A stretch of 28,273 bases of DNA. It comes from an uncultured Gemmatimonadota bacterium. GTDB taxonomy: Bacteria > Gemmatimonadota > Gemmatimonadetes > Gemmatimonadales > GWC2-71-9. The DNA is taken from assembly GCA_946480845.1 (NCBI GenBank), contig CAMLLJ010000007.1, positions 1-28,273 of the forward strand, given 5' to 3'. Below are positions 17,494 through 28,067 of the stretch, piece by piece; within the stretch, counting starts at the first letter, position 1; each line of letters begins with the position of its first letter. Under the pieces are notes generated by a model that saw only the letters and a program-made list of their open reading frames with translations, did no database searches and was not told the origin of the DNA. A program made the translations under genes and the position numbers.

Positions 17494-18299
17494 GCGCCTA
17501 CGCCGGCAGGATCCGCGTCTTCGCGATCCTGGGCGATCCCGTCCTGCACTCGCTGTCGCCCCTCATGCACAATGCGGCCTTCCGCGCCCTGGGGCTTCCC
17601 GCCGTCTATGTCCCGATCCGCTGCAGCGCCCGCGACCTGCCGGGCCTGCTGGGCGGCCTCGCCCGCTCGGGCGGCGGCGGCAACGTGACGGTCCCCCACA
17701 AGGAGCTCGCGGCGCGCCTGGTGCAGGACGCCAGCGAGGCGGCGCGCGAAGTCGGCGCCTGCAACACCTTCTGGCGCCACGCCGACCGGGTGCGGGGCGA
17801 CAACACCGACATCGAGGGCGTGCTCGCCGCGCTCGCCGAGCTCGGGGTCGAAGGCGGCTCCTGGCTGGTGGCGGGAACGGGCGGCGGGGCGCGGGCCGTC
17901 GTCGCCGCGGCGAAGCGGGCGGGCGCGTCGGTTGCCATCCGGTCCCGCGATCCCGCGCGCGCCGCGGACTTCGCGCGCTGGGCGGAAGAGCGCGGTGTGG
18001 CGGCGGCCGAGCCGGCCGGGTGCGACGTGCTGGTCAACGCCACGCCGCTCGGGCTCCGGAGCAGCGACGAGCCGCCGATCCCGGACGACGCGGCGCCCGC
18101 CGCGCGCGCGGCGCTCGACCTCGTCTACGCGCGGGGCGGCACCCGCTGGGTGCAGGCGTGCCTGGCGCGCGGCCTGCGCGCCTCGGACGGCCGGACCATG
18201 CTCGTGGCCCAGGGCGCCGGCGCCTTCCGCCGCTGGTTCCCCGAGGTGCCCCCGCCACTCGAGGTCATGCGGGCCGCCGTCCATGGGGCGCTTCGCTGA
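17490..18299 (+). CDS. aroE: shikimate dehydrogenase
   Basis: AroE reduces 3-dehydroshikimate to shikimate with NADPH in aromatic amino-acid synthesis. The 269-residue protein has the substrate site SLSP (21-24), the GGGNVTVPHKE segment with catalytic K71, NTDIEG with D107, and a glycine-rich nucleotide loop (AGTGGGARAV). NATPLG and the late MLVAQGAGAF element complete the set. The length matches AroE (about 270). The TTG start at 17490 overlaps the phosphatase stop by 4 nt. The 3' end overlaps comF by 17 nt. Confidence 0.95.
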   Translation: MSAYAGRIRVFAILGDPVLHSLSPLMHNAAFRALGLPAVYVPIRCSARDLPGLLGGLARSGGGGNVTVPHKELAARLVQDASEAAREVGACNTFWRHADRVRGDNTDIEGVLAALAELGVEGGSWLVAGTGGGARAVVAAAKRAGASVAIRSRDPARAADFARWAEERGVAAAEPAGCDVLVNATPLGLRSSDEPPIPDDAAPAARAALDLVYARGGTRWVQACLARGLRASDGRTMLVAQGAGAFRRWFPEVPPPLEVMRAAVHGALR

Positions 18300-19014
18300 A
18301 GCGCTGCGGCTCGCCGCCGCCGTGGAGCGGCTCCTGCTGCCTCCCGAATGCCTCCTCTGCAGGCGTCCCGTGCCGCAGGCCGAAGGCGATGCGCTCGTCT
18401 GCGGCCTCTGCCGCTCGCGCTGGGTGCCAGTGCCGCCGCCATACTGCGGCCGCTGCGGCACGCCGGCGGAGCGCGGGGAAGCCTGCCCGACCTGCGCGAC
18501 CTGGGGCGGAGCGCTCGATGCGGTGCGCAGCGCGGTCTGGCTCGATGCGTCCGCGCGGCGCGCCGTGCACCACCTCAAGTACGACGGCTGGTGGCGCACG
18601 GCGGAGGCGATGGCCGCGTCGATGCGCTCGCTCGAGCCATTGACCGGGTCGCTATCGTTGATACCGATTCCGCTCGGGTCGCGCCGCCTCCGGCGGCGGG
18701 GTTACAATCAGAGCGAGCGGATCGCGCGCGCGCTTGGCGGCCTGCTCGGCCATCCGGTGCGCGACGGGTGGCTGGTCCGCGGGCGGGACACGGCGTCGCA
18801 GACGGCGCTCACGCCCGAGGAGCGCGCCGCCAATGTCGCCGGTGCGTTCCGCGCGGCGGGCCACCCCGACGGGCGGTGCGTCCTGGTGGACGATGTGTTC
18901 ACCACCGGCGCCACCCTGCTCGCGGCCGCCGCGGCGCTCCGCGAGGCCGGGGTGCCGGCGGTGGAGGCCGTGACCTTCGCGCGCGCGCGGAACGCGGTCG
19001 GGCAGGGCCCCTGA
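18283..19014 (+). CDS. comF: ComF family phosphoribosyltransferase-like protein
   Basis: ComF proteins are needed for DNA uptake in naturally competent bacteria, but are widespread in species where competence is unproven. The 243-residue protein has four N-terminal Cys pairs (C23/C26, C40/C43, C55/C58, C68/C71), a likely double zinc-binding region. HHLKYDG and RRLRRRGYNQSERIA follow. The PRPP-binding motif VLVDDVFTTGAT (200-211) lies near the C-terminus. The length is normal. The ATG at 18283 lies inside the end of aroE (17-nt overlap). A 24-nt gap follows before gap. The family call is firm; the role here is unproven. Confidence 0.92.
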   Translation: MGRFAEALRLAAAVERLLLPPECLLCRRPVPQAEGDALVCGLCRSRWVPVPPPYCGRCGTPAERGEACPTCATWGGALDAVRSAVWLDASARRAVHHLKYDGWWRTAEAMAASMRSLEPLTGSLSLIPIPLGSRRLRRRGYNQSERIARALGGLLGHPVRDGWLVRGRDTASQTALTPEERAANVAGAFRAAGHPDGRCVLVDDVFTTGATLLAAAAALREAGVPAVEAVTFARARNAVGQGP

Positions 19015-21235
<2,221 letters not shown>

Positions 21236-21236
<1 letters not shown>

Positions 21237-21991
21237 TGCGCCCCGTGATCTTCGCGGCCAACTGGAAGATGCACCACGGCCCGGAAGCGGGCCGTCGCTT
21301 CATCGAGCGGCTCGGGCAGCTCGTCCCGCCCGCCAAGGGTCGCGAGCTCTGGTTCTTTCCGCCGGCCGCGACGCTGCCCGCCGTGGCGGATGCGCTGGGC
21401 GCCCGGCCGGATGCGCGCGCCGGCGCCCAGAACGTCTACTGGGAGCCGAAGGGCGCCTTTACGGGCGAGATGTCGGTAGCCATCGCGAAGGAGGCCGGCG
21501 CGCGCGGCGCTCTGGTCGGCCACTCCGAGCGCCGCCACGTTTTCGGCGAGACCGATGAGGACACCCGCCGCAAGGTGGCCGCCCTGCTCGACGGCGGTCT
21601 GGTCCCGATGCTCTGCGTCGGCGAGAAGCTGGCGGAGCGTGAGGCAGGCCGGACCGAAGAGGTCGTGCTGCGCCAGCTCGACGCCGCGCTGGGCGGGCTG
21701 CCGGCCGGCTCCCTCGACCGGGTGCTCGTTGCCTACGAGCCGGTCTGGGCCATCGGGACGGGGAAGAACGCCACGCCGGCCGACGCCGCAGCGGTCCATG
21801 CCGTGATCCGCGCCCGTCTCGCGGCGCTGGGCCGGGCCGCCGACGGACCGGTGCTGTACGGCGGCAGCGTCAGCGCGAAGAACGTGGCGGCGCTGCTCGC
21901 CGAGCCGGAGCTGGACGGCGTGCTGGTGGGCGGCGCGAGTCTCGAGCCCGACGGCTGGGCCGAGTTGATTTCGGCGGGTCGTCCGGGGTAA
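21236..21991 (+). CDS. tpiA: triosephosphate isomerase
   Basis: TpiA interconverts dihydroxyacetone phosphate and glyceraldehyde-3-phosphate. The 251-residue protein has the catalytic residues K11 (AANWKMH), H96 (VGHSERR) and E168 (AYEPVWAIGTG), and the phosphate-binding YGGSVS and GVLVGGASL loops. The length and TIM-barrel layout are normal. The ATG overlaps the pgk stop by 1 nt (TGATG). A 43-nt gap with a possible promoter follows before secG. Confidence 0.98.
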
Positions 21992-21994
21992 ATT
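21965..21994 (+). promoter_or_regulatory. possible promoter for secG
   Basis: TTGATT (21965-21970) and TAAATT (21989-21994) are separated by 18 nt, with four of six consensus matches each. They cover the end of tpiA and the start of the 43-nt gap before secG. This could be an internal promoter giving secG-carA independent expression. The A/T-rich -10 stands out from the GC-rich surroundings. Confidence 0.35.
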
Positions 21995-22034
21995 TCGCGG
22001 ATTGCCTTGAAAACGAGCCCCAAGCGAGTCCAAC

Positions 22035-22442
22035 ATGTTCTACGTGATCCTGGTCCTCCTCATTCTCGATTCGCTGCTCCTCGCGGCCGTGGTGCTGCTC
22101 CAGGCCGGGCAGGGCGGTGGTCTCGCGTCGCTCGGCGGCGGTGGCGGCACCACCGACACCGTGCTGGGAGGCCGGCAGGCCGTGACACTGCTGACCCGGA
22201 TGTCGTGGTGGTGCGGCGGCATCTTCCTGGCGCTCGCGCTCATCCTCTCGGTGATGTCGGCGGGCCGGGGCGGCGTCGGCGGCCGCAGCACCCTGCAGGA
22301 GCGCCTGCGCCAGACCTCGGCGCCCGCGTCGCAGGAGGCCCCGGCGCCGCTGCCGCTCCAGGGCACCACGCAGCCGCCCGCCGGACTGGCAACGCCGCCA
22401 GCGGAAACGCCGGCAGCGCCCCAGCCTCAACCGGTTCGATGA
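22035..22442 (+). CDS. secG: preprotein translocase subunit SecG
   Basis: SecG is the small inner-membrane helper subunit of SecYEG. The 135-residue protein has a first membrane helix (about 2-22), the conserved loop with [16 protein letters not shown], and a second helix (about 58-78). A long Ala/Pro/Gln-rich tail (about 80-135) follows. The tail is longer than in E. coli (110 residues in total) and looks disordered. Position after gap-pgk-tpiA is typical. The stop overlaps carA in an ATGA junction. Confidence 0.92.
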   Translation: MFYVILVLLILDSLLLAAVVLLQAGQGGGLASLGGGGGTTDTVLGGRQAVTLLTRMSWWCGGIFLALALILSVMSAGRGGVGGRSTLQERLRQTSAPASQEAPAPLPLQGTTQPPAGLATPPAETPAAPQPQPVR

Positions 22443-23575
22443 ACGACGAGACGCAGCGGGGCGCCCGGGAAACCGATCGCCCCGCTTTCGTATTGCTGGA
22501 GGACGGCACCTGGTACCCGGGCACCACGCCGCGCGCCACGGAACCGGCGTTCGGCGAGGTCGTCTTCACCACCAGTCTCACCGGGTACCAGGAAACGTTC
22601 ACGGACCCGAGCTACCTGGGCCAGATCGTGGTCATGACCGCGCCGATGATCGGCAACTACGGCGTGAGCGCGGCCGACATGGAGTCGGGCCGCCCGCAGG
22701 TGAGCGGCATCGTCGTGCGGGAGCTGAGCCGGCATCCCTCGAGCTGGCGCAGCGAGAAGGCGCTCGACGAGTGGCTGGCCGAATCGGGCGTGCCGATCAT
22801 CGAAGGGGTGGATACGAGGCGCCTCACCCGGCACATCCGCGAGCGCGGCGCGATGCGTGGCGTGATCGCGGCGGGGCTCGAGCCAGATGACGCCTTGCGA
22901 CGCGCGCTGGAGCAGTCCGCCTCGATGGAGGGCCTGGACCTCGCCTCGAAGGCCACGGTGTCGAGGCCGTACACCGAGGGCGCCGGTCCGCACGTCGTGG
23001 CCTACGACTACGGCATCAAGCGCAACATCGTCAACATGCTGGTGGCCGCCGGCTGCCGGGTGACGGTGGTGCCGGCGCAGACGCCGGCGGACGACGTGCG
23101 GCGCCTGGCGCCGGACGGGCTCTTCCTCTCCAACGGCCCCGGCGACCCTGCGGCGGTGGACTACGCGGTGCGCACCATCCGCGAGCTGGGCGACGAGGGC
23201 CTGCCGACCTTCGGCATCTGCCTCGGCCACCAGCTCGTGGGCCTCGCCTACGGGGCCCGCACGCAGAAGATGCCCTACGGCCACCGGGGCGGGAATCACC
23301 CGGTCCAGGACCTCCGCGACGACACCGTCCTGATCACCACCCAGAACCACGGCTTTGCCGTGGTGGGCGACGAGCACGGGATCCCCGGTGCGCCGGAACT
23401 TGAGGTCACCCACCTTAACCTCAATGACGGCACCGTCGAGGGAATCCGGCACCGGACGCTCCCCATCTTCGCCGTCCAATACCATCCCGAAGCGGCGCCG
23501 GGCCCGCACGACGCCTATCCCCATTTCGCCGAGTTTCTCCGCTCGATGCGGGAGCGTGCCCCCTCGCCGCGCTGA
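22439..23575 (+). CDS. carA: carbamoyl-phosphate synthase small subunit
   Basis: CarA is the glutaminase subunit that supplies ammonia to CarB for carbamoyl phosphate (pyrimidine and arginine synthesis). The 378-residue protein has the N-terminal CarA domain ([46 protein letters not shown]). The class-I glutaminase domain has the nucleophile C261 in GICLGHQ and the H349/E351 pair in YHPEA. The NHGFAV loop is also present. The ATG overlaps the secG stop by 4 nt. No carB follows: the next element is the promoter of the HU gene, so carB must lie elsewhere. Confidence 0.97.
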   Translation: MNDETQRGARETDRPAFVLLEDGTWYPGTTPRATEPAFGEVVFTTSLTGYQETFTDPSYLGQIVVMTAPMIGNYGVSAADMESGRPQVSGIVVRELSRHPSSWRSEKALDEWLAESGVPIIEGVDTRRLTRHIRERGAMRGVIAAGLEPDDALRRALEQSASMEGLDLASKATVSRPYTEGAGPHVVAYDYGIKRNIVNMLVAAGCRVTVVPAQTPADDVRRLAPDGLFLSNGPGDPAAVDYAVRTIRELGDEGLPTFGICLGHQLVGLAYGARTQKMPYGHRGGNHPVQDLRDDTVLITTQNHGFAVVGDEHGIPGAPELEVTHLNLNDGTVEGIRHRTLPIFAVQYHPEAAPGPHDAYPHFAEFLRSMRERAPSPR

Positions 23576-23581
23576 CCCGCC

Positions 23582-23598
23582 TGGCCCGAAATGGGCCA
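23582..23598 (+). terminator. weak hairpin after carA
   Basis: TGGCCC (23582-23587) and GGGCCA (23593-23598) form a 6-bp stem with a 5-nt loop, seven bases after the carA stop. No T-run follows. It lies just upstream of the HU promoter -35 element, so it may end the carA transcript poorly or be a protein-binding inverted repeat near the promoter. Confidence 0.3.
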
Positions 23599-23603
23599 AC
23601 CCC

Positions 23604-23632
23604 TTGACACGCAACACTTAAGCCCGTAGAAT
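23604..23632 (+). promoter_or_regulatory. sigma-70-type promoter of the HU gene
   Basis: TTGACA (23604-23609) is a perfect -35 box. TAGAAT (23627-23632) matches the -10 consensus at five of six positions. The spacing is 17 nt, the optimum. Transcription would begin near 23639, giving a leader of about 50 nt. This is the best promoter in the window, in keeping with strong expression of a nucleoid protein. Confidence 0.85.
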
Positions 23633-23688
23633 CGGCCCATGGACGCCTCGTCGGGGCGCCGTTCGTCTGTGACCCTCTTGGGGGATGC

Positions 23689-24033
23689 ATGACCAAAGCC
23701 GATCTCGTGGAAACGGTAACCGCCTCCATTGCGCGCACCGCGGGGCCGATGATCTCCAAGAAGGATTGCGCCCGCGTGGTGGATGCGTTCCTGGATGCCA
23801 TCAAGGATGCCTTGCGCGACCAGCACAACATCGAGATCCGTGGCTTCGGCACCTTCAAGATCCGGCGCCGCAAGACGCGCATGGCGCGCAATCCGCGCAC
23901 TGGCGATCCGGTCGAGGTGGCCGCGCGGCCAGTGCCGGTGTTCAAGCCCAGCAAGGAGTTGCGCGCCCTCGTCGCGGATGAGCCGGAGCCGGATTCGGCC
24001 GGCGGCCGCGCGGGGTCGGCGCCGCCGCTTTGA
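23689..24033 (+). CDS. HU/IHF family DNA-binding protein
   Basis: This small basic protein bends and compacts DNA as a dimer. The 114-residue protein has the HU fold: N-terminal MTKADLVETV helices, a middle IEIRGFGTFKIRRRKTRMARNPRTG segment read as beta-arm (with the conserved RNPRTG), and VPVFKPSKELR at the end. About 20 extra residues (DEPEPDSAGGRAGSAPPL) form an acidic then Gly/Ala-rich tail not found in E. coli HU (90 residues). The ATG at 23689 has GGGGGA (23680-23685) at 3-nt spacing. It has its own promoter and terminator, so it is likely transcribed alone. HU versus IHF cannot be decided by eye. Confidence 0.95.
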   Translation: MTKADLVETVTASIARTAGPMISKKDCARVVDAFLDAIKDALRDQHNIEIRGFGTFKIRRRKTRMARNPRTGDPVEVAARPVPVFKPSKELRALVADEPEPDSAGGRAGSAPPL

Positions 24034-24050
24034 TCTGCACCGATTTCCGG

Positions 24051-24090
24051 GCCGGGGCTGCGCAACCGCGCGGCCCCGGCTCTCGTCTTT
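24051..24090 (+). terminator. rho-independent terminator of the HU gene
   Basis: GCCGGGGC (24051-24058) pairs with GCCCCGGC (24073-24080). Inside, 24059-24063 pair with 24068-24072 (one G-U), giving a 13-bp GC-rich stem and an AACC loop (24064-24067). A T-rich stretch (24081-24090, ending TTT) follows. It separates the HU gene from moaD. This is the clearest terminator in the window. Confidence 0.8.
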
Positions 24091-24097
24091 GGGGGCC

Positions 24098-24349
24098 ATG
24101 ACGTTGCTCGAGCTCGAGATCCTGCTCTTCGGCCGCTACGCCGAGCTGTTCGGCGCAGAGTCGCTCCCGCTCCGGCTGGTGCAGGGGGCCACGGTGGCGG
24201 ACGCCGTTAAAGCACTGCGTGAACGGCCGGCGGGCAACCTGCTGCCACGACAGCTCCTGTGCGCGGTGAACCTGCGCCAGGTCGCCCCGGACCACCCCCT
24301 CGCGCCGGGCGACGAGCTGGCGCTCCTCCCTCCGCTCGCCGGGGGGTAG
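24098..24349 (+). CDS. moaD: molybdopterin synthase sulfur carrier subunit MoaD
   Basis: MoaD is a ubiquitin-like carrier whose C-terminal Gly-Gly is thiocarboxylated to give sulfur to molybdopterin. The 83-residue protein starts MTLLELEILLFGRYAEL, has the family AVNLRQVAPDHPLAPGDELALLPP segment and ends in LAGG, the required di-glycine. The ATG at 24098 follows GGGGG (24091-24095). The stop is directly followed by the moaE ATG. MoaE and moaA next to it support the call over other ThiS/MoaD-like carriers. Confidence 0.9.
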   Translation: MTLLELEILLFGRYAELFGAESLPLRLVQGATVADAVKALRERPAGNLLPRQLLCAVNLRQVAPDHPLAPGDELALLPPLAGG

Positions 24350-24802
24350 ATGTTTCTGACCTCCGACAGCATCGAGCCCGCGCGGCTCGCGGAACGCGTG
24401 GTGCGCGCGGAGCGTGGCGCGCTCGTCACCTTCGTGGGTCATGTGCGCGACCATCATGCGGGCCGCCAGGTCCTCGAGCTCGAGTATTCCGCCTATGCGC
24501 CGATGGCAGAGGCCGAGTGCGCGCGCATCGTGGCCGAGGCGGAGCGCCGCTGGCCCGTCGGAATCGCCCTCGAGCACCGCCTCGGCACGCTGGCAATCGG
24601 CGATGTTGCGGTGGCGATTGCCGCTGCCGGCGGGCATCGCGGCGAGGCGTTCGAGGCCTGCCGGTGGGTGATCGAGGAGGTGAAACGGACGGTGCCGATC
24701 TGGAAGCGCGAGCGCTACGCCGACGGCACCGTCGCCTGGGTGGACCCGACCGCTCCGGGCGGCACCACTCCCGCCGGGCAGCCCCACGAGGCGCCCAGGT
24801 GA
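24350..24802 (+). CDS. moaE: molybdopterin synthase catalytic subunit MoaE
   Basis: MoaE joins MoaD to convert cyclic pyranopterin monophosphate into molybdopterin. The 150-residue protein has the family features GALVTFVGHVRDHHAG, LEYSAYAPMAE, HRLGTLAIGD and the catalytic segment VKRTVPIWKRE. Within it, K112 and K119 align with the E. coli K119/K126 pair. The length equals E. coli MoaE (150). The ATG directly follows moaD, and the stop overlaps moaA in a GTGA junction. Confidence 0.95.
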   Translation: MFLTSDSIEPARLAERVVRAERGALVTFVGHVRDHHAGRQVLELEYSAYAPMAEAECARIVAEAERRWPVGIALEHRLGTLAIGDVAVAIAAAGGHRGEAFEACRWVIEEVKRTVPIWKRERYADGTVAWVDPTAPGGTTPAGQPHEAPR

Positions 24803-25827
24803 CGACGCCGCTCGACCGTCTCGGCCGGCCGCTCGGGAGCCTCCGGCTCTCGGTGACGGACCGCTGCAACCTCCGGTGCCGCTACTGCATGCCGGAGCGA
24901 GACTATACCTGGCTGCCGCGTGAATCGATCCTCACCTTCGAGGAGCTGACCCGGATCGCGCGCCTGTTCGCCTCGCTCGGAGCGGGCAAGGTGCGGCTCA
25001 CGGGTGGCGAGCCGCTGCTGCGGCAGGGGATCGAGCGGCTGGTCGCGCAGCTGGCGGACGTGCCGGAGGTGCGGGAGATCGCGCTCACGACCAATGGGCT
25101 CCTCCTCGCGCGCCATGCGGCGTCACTGCGCGACGCGGGACTCGACCGTGTCACCGTGAGCCTGGATACCCTCCGGGCCGACCGGATGCTCGCCTTTGCG
25201 CGGAGCGCGCACCACGCGGACTTGCTGGCCGGCATCGACGCGGCGGATGCCGCCGGATTCTCCGGCACCAAGCTCAACACCGTCGTGATCCGCGGATACA
25301 ACGACGACGAGGTGCTCGACATCCTCGAATTCGCGCGGGCGCGCCGGCTCGAGCCGCGCTTCATCGAGTACATGGACGTGGGCGGTGCCACCGGGTGGGA
25401 GATGTCGCAGGTGGTCTCGCGCGCCGAACTGCTCGACCTGATCGCGCGGCGGCACGGCGAGATCGAGCCGCTCGGCGCGCCGGGCTCGAGCGCGCCCGCC
25501 GAGCGCTTCGCCCTGCGGGACGGCACCACGTTCGGGATCATCGCGTCGACCACGGCCCCCTTCTGCCGTGCCTGCGACCGGAGCCGGATCACCGCGGACG
25601 GGACCTGGTTCCTCTGTCTCTACGCGCCCGACGGGATCGACCTCCGCGCGCCCCTCCGCGCCGGGGCGGGCGACGCCGAGCTCGCGGCGCTCATCGAGTC
25701 CGCCTGGCGCAGCCGGGACGACCGCGGCGCCGAGGCCCGGGCCGTCCTGCCCGAGCGCGGGGCGCTGTACGCGATCGAGGGACTCCGCGCCGATCCCCGG
25801 CGTGAGATGCACACGAGAGGTGGCTGA
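24799..25827 (+). CDS. moaA: GTP 3',8-cyclase MoaA
   Basis: MoaA is a radical SAM enzyme that starts molybdenum-cofactor synthesis from GTP. The 342-residue protein has the SAM cluster motif C23-x3-C27-x2-C30 and the VRLTGGEPLLR segment. The C-terminal cluster cysteines are C256, C259 and C273. It ends in Gly-Gly (341-342), which in MoaA is needed for activity. The GTG at 24799 overlaps moaE by 4 nt. The stop shares one base with the ATG of the next gene. MoaC is not present in the window. Confidence 0.96.
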   Translation: MTTPLDRLGRPLGSLRLSVTDRCNLRCRYCMPERDYTWLPRESILTFEELTRIARLFASLGAGKVRLTGGEPLLRQGIERLVAQLADVPEVREIALTTNGLLLARHAASLRDAGLDRVTVSLDTLRADRMLAFARSAHHADLLAGIDAADAAGFSGTKLNTVVIRGYNDDEVLDILEFARARRLEPRFIEYMDVGGATGWEMSQVVSRAELLDLIARRHGEIEPLGAPGSSAPAERFALRDGTTFGIIASTTAPFCRACDRSRITADGTWFLCLYAPDGIDLRAPLRAGAGDAELAALIESAWRSRDDRGAEARAVLPERGALYAIEGLRADPRREMHTRGG

Positions 25828-26336
25828 TGGCGCTGCACGTCGCCCTGATCGAGCCGAGGATCCCGCCCAACACCGGCAACATCGCGCGGCTCTGCGCCGC
25901 CACCGATTCGCCGCTGCACCTGATCGAGCCGCTGGGCTTCTCGATCGAGGACCGCGAGGTGCGGCGCGCGGGACTCGACCACTGGAAGGACGTGGACCTC
26001 TGGGTCCACGCCAACTGGTTCGCCTTCCGCGACGCGATTGCGCGGGAGCGCTGCATCTACTTCTCCGCCAACGCCGAGCAGGACTTCAAGTCGGCCCCTT
26101 TTCGGGCCAACAGCGTCCTGGTGTTCGGGAACGAAGTGGACGGCATGCCGGCGCGCATCCTGGAGAAGCACCCGGAGCAGTGCTTCCGCATCCCGATGGA
26201 CGGGCCGGTGCGAAGCCTCAACCTGGCGAATGCGGTGAGCGTCGTGGTGTACGAGGGACTGGGCCGGCTGAAGGATGGCACGGCGGCCGAGGGGCCGAGA
26301 CCGCCCGGGCGGAAGGGAACGCGGCGGCGCCGCTGA
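25827..26336 (+). CDS. trmL: tRNA (cytidine(34)-2'-O)-methyltransferase, TrmL type
   Basis: This SPOUT-class enzyme methylates the 2'-O of the wobble base in tRNA-Leu isoacceptors. The 169-residue protein has the TrmL pattern: ALIEPRIPPNTGNIARLCAA, LIEPLGF, and the SAM-binding knot with LVFGNEVDGMP. IPMDGPVRSLNLANAVSVVVYE, the last knot helix, follows. A short basic tail ends the protein. The ATG overlaps the moaA stop by 1 nt, so it is probably expressed with the moa genes, an arrangement with no obvious functional tie. Confidence 0.92.
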   Translation: MALHVALIEPRIPPNTGNIARLCAATDSPLHLIEPLGFSIEDREVRRAGLDHWKDVDLWVHANWFAFRDAIARERCIYFSANAEQDFKSAPFRANSVLVFGNEVDGMPARILEKHPEQCFRIPMDGPVRSLNLANAVSVVVYEGLGRLKDGTAAEGPRPPGRKGTRRRR

Positions 26337-26376
26337 GCGCAGGGAGCGGTGTACCGCGGCGAAGCGGGTGACGATC

Positions 26377-26405
26377 TTGGCTCATCTCTCGCTCCCGTAT
26401 ACATT
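26377..26405 (+). promoter_or_regulatory. possible mdh promoter
   Basis: TTGGCT (26377-26382) and TACATT (26400-26405) are 17 nt apart, with four of six matches each; TATACA (26398-26403) is a second possible -10. They lie in the 141-nt gap before mdh. A start near 26410 would fall at the edge of the hairpin at 26407-26439, so promoter and hairpin may not both be read as drawn. Confidence 0.35.
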
Positions 26406-26406
26406 T

Positions 26407-26439
26407 CGGCGCCTTGAGCCACAGCGGTTCGAGGCGCCG
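26407..26439 (+). terminator. 14-bp hairpin upstream of mdh
   Basis: CGGCGCC (26407-26413) pairs with GGCGCCG (26433-26439). TTGAGCC (26414-26420) pairs with GGTTCGA (26426-26432), with two G-U pairs, leaving a 5-nt loop. The stem is 14 bp and continuous. TTTCGCTTCC follows, a poor T-tract. It could terminate the moaDEA-trmL transcript or be a leader structure that stabilises or regulates mdh mRNA. Confidence 0.5.
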
Positions 26440-26477
26440 TTTCGCTTCCTCTCCTCCGAACTGGTGAGCTTCGCAAC

Positions 26478-27410
26478 ATGCTGAACAAGGTGGCGGTGGT
26501 CGGTGCGGGCAACGTGGGGGCCACGGCGGCCCAGCGGCTGGCCGAGAAGCATCTCGCGCGCACGGTCGTCATGATCGACGTCGCCGAGGGGGTGCCCCAG
26601 GGCAAGGCGCTCGACCAGTGGCAGTCCGCTCCCATCGAGGGTTTCGACGTCCGCTGCGTCGGCTCCCAGGGCTACGACGAGGCCAGGGACGCCGAGGTGT
26701 TCGTCGTCACCGCGGGCATCGCGCGGAAGCCGGGCATGAGCCGGGACGACCTGGTCCGCACCAACGCCGGCATCGTGCGCTCGGTGGCCGAGAACATCGC
26801 CCGGGTGGCCCCCAAGTCGATCATCATCGTCGTCTCCAACCCGCTCGACGTGATGTGCTACGTGGCGATGAAGGCCAGCGGCTTCCCGCGCGAGCGCGTC
26901 ATCGGCATGGCGGGCGTGCTCGACACCGCGCGCTACCGGATGTTCCTCTCGGAGGCCATGGACGTCTCGGTCGAGGACATCCAGGCGATGGTTCTCGGCG
27001 GCCACGGCGACACCATGGTCCCGCTCGTCTCCTACACCACCGTCTCCGGCATTCCCGTCACCCAGCTCCTCGCCGAGGACAAGCTCGCCGCGATCGTGGA
27101 CCGCACCCGGAACGGCGGCGCCGAGATCGTCGCCCTCCTCAAGACCGGCTCGGCCTACTACGCGCCCAGCTCGGCCGCGGTGCAGATGGTCGAGGCGATC
27201 GCCCACGACCGGAAGCGGATCCTGCCGTGCTCCGCCTGGCTCACCGGCGAGTACGGCCTGAAGGACGTCTTCTGCGGCGTGCCCTGCAAGCTGGGCCGCG
27301 GCGGGCTCGAGCGGATCATCGAGGTCACGCTCACCGACGCCGAGCGCAGCGAGCTCCGCAAGTCGGCCGACGCGGTGCGCGAGACGCAGAAGTCGGTCGA
27401 CGCGGGCTGA
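26478..27410 (+). CDS. mdh: malate dehydrogenase
   Basis: Mdh oxidises malate to oxaloacetate with NAD in the TCA cycle. The 310-residue protein is of the lactate/malate-dehydrogenase superfamily, MDH3-like. The start [15 protein letters not shown] is the NAD loop. [15 protein letters not shown] carries the Arg that favours malate over lactate. [12 protein letters not shown] follows, and [10 protein letters not shown] holds the catalytic H176. [19 protein letters not shown] closes the substrate site. ATG 26478 is preceded by GGTGAG (26463-26468). The sdh genes follow within 5 nt, forming a TCA-cycle cluster. Confidence 0.96.
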   Translation: MLNKVAVVGAGNVGATAAQRLAEKHLARTVVMIDVAEGVPQGKALDQWQSAPIEGFDVRCVGSQGYDEARDAEVFVVTAGIARKPGMSRDDLVRTNAGIVRSVAENIARVAPKSIIIVVSNPLDVMCYVAMKASGFPRERVIGMAGVLDTARYRMFLSEAMDVSVEDIQAMVLGGHGDTMVPLVSYTTVSGIPVTQLLAEDKLAAIVDRTRNGGAEIVALLKTGSAYYAPSSAAVQMVEAIAHDRKRILPCSAWLTGEYGLKDVFCGVPCKLGRGGLERIIEVTLTDAERSELRKSADAVRETQKSVDAG

Positions 27411-27414
27411 GGTG

Positions 27415-28065
27415 ATGCTCGCGTTCTACCGGTCCACGGTCGGCAAGAAGATCATCATGGCGGTGACGGGGGTGATCGGGATCGCCTTCGTGATCCTCCA
27501 CATGGCCGGCAACCTGCAGCTCTTCGCCGGGCGGCAGAAGCTCAACGACTACGCGGCGATGCTGCACGGGCCGCTGCACGAAGTCGTGCTGCTGCAGCGC
27601 GCGGTGCTGATCGTCGCCGTGGTGCTGCACGTGCTCATGGCGTGGCAGCTCACCGTCCGGAGCCGGGCGGCGCGGCCGGTGGGCTACGTCCGGCGCGAAC
27701 CGCAGGTGAGCACCTGGGCTGCGCGCACCATGCGGTGGGGCGGGGTCTTCCTCCTCCTGTTCATCGTGCTGCACGTCCTGCACTTCACCACGCTCGACCT
27801 CGACCGCTCGTTCGTCCCCCTCGATGCGTACGGCAACCTGGTCAAGGCGTTCACCAGCCCGCTGGTGGCGGTTCTCTACCTGGCCGCCATGCTCTTCCTC
27901 GGCCTGCACCTCTACCACGGCGCGTGGAGCTCGGCGCGCACCCTGGGTGTGGCGCAGCCGACGCGCTGGCCGCTCCGCCGGAAGACGGCGCTGGTGATCG
28001 CCCTGCTGCTGTGGCTCGGTTTCAGCGCCGTGCCGGTGGCCATCGTGCTCGGGCTGGTGAGGTGA
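27415..28065 (+). CDS. sdhC: succinate dehydrogenase cytochrome b subunit
   Basis: This membrane anchor binds heme b and passes electrons from succinate oxidation to quinone. The 216-residue protein has five hydrophobic helices (about 12-30, 60-78, 108-126, 147-168, 190-214). Histidines that could bind heme occur at 29, 72, 120, 123 and 165/168. The single long anchor matches the five-helix SdhC/FrdC type (B. subtilis or Bacteroidetes style) and not the separate SdhC plus SdhD of E. coli. ATG 27415 is chosen; GTG 27412, one codon earlier, is possible. SdhA follows 2 nt later. Confidence 0.93.
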   Translation: MLAFYRSTVGKKIIMAVTGVIGIAFVILHMAGNLQLFAGRQKLNDYAAMLHGPLHEVVLLQRAVLIVAVVLHVLMAWQLTVRSRAARPVGYVRREPQVSTWAARTMRWGGVFLLLFIVLHVLHFTTLDLDRSFVPLDAYGNLVKAFTSPLVAVLYLAAMLFLGLHLYHGAWSSARTLGVAQPTRWPLRRKTALVIALLLWLGFSAVPVAIVLGLVR

Positions 28066-28067
28066 CC

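Noticed and set aside
26346..26357. Near-palindrome GCGGTGTACCGC after trmL
   Set aside because: Five-base arms with a two-base centre are expected by chance in GC-rich DNA; too short for a terminator.
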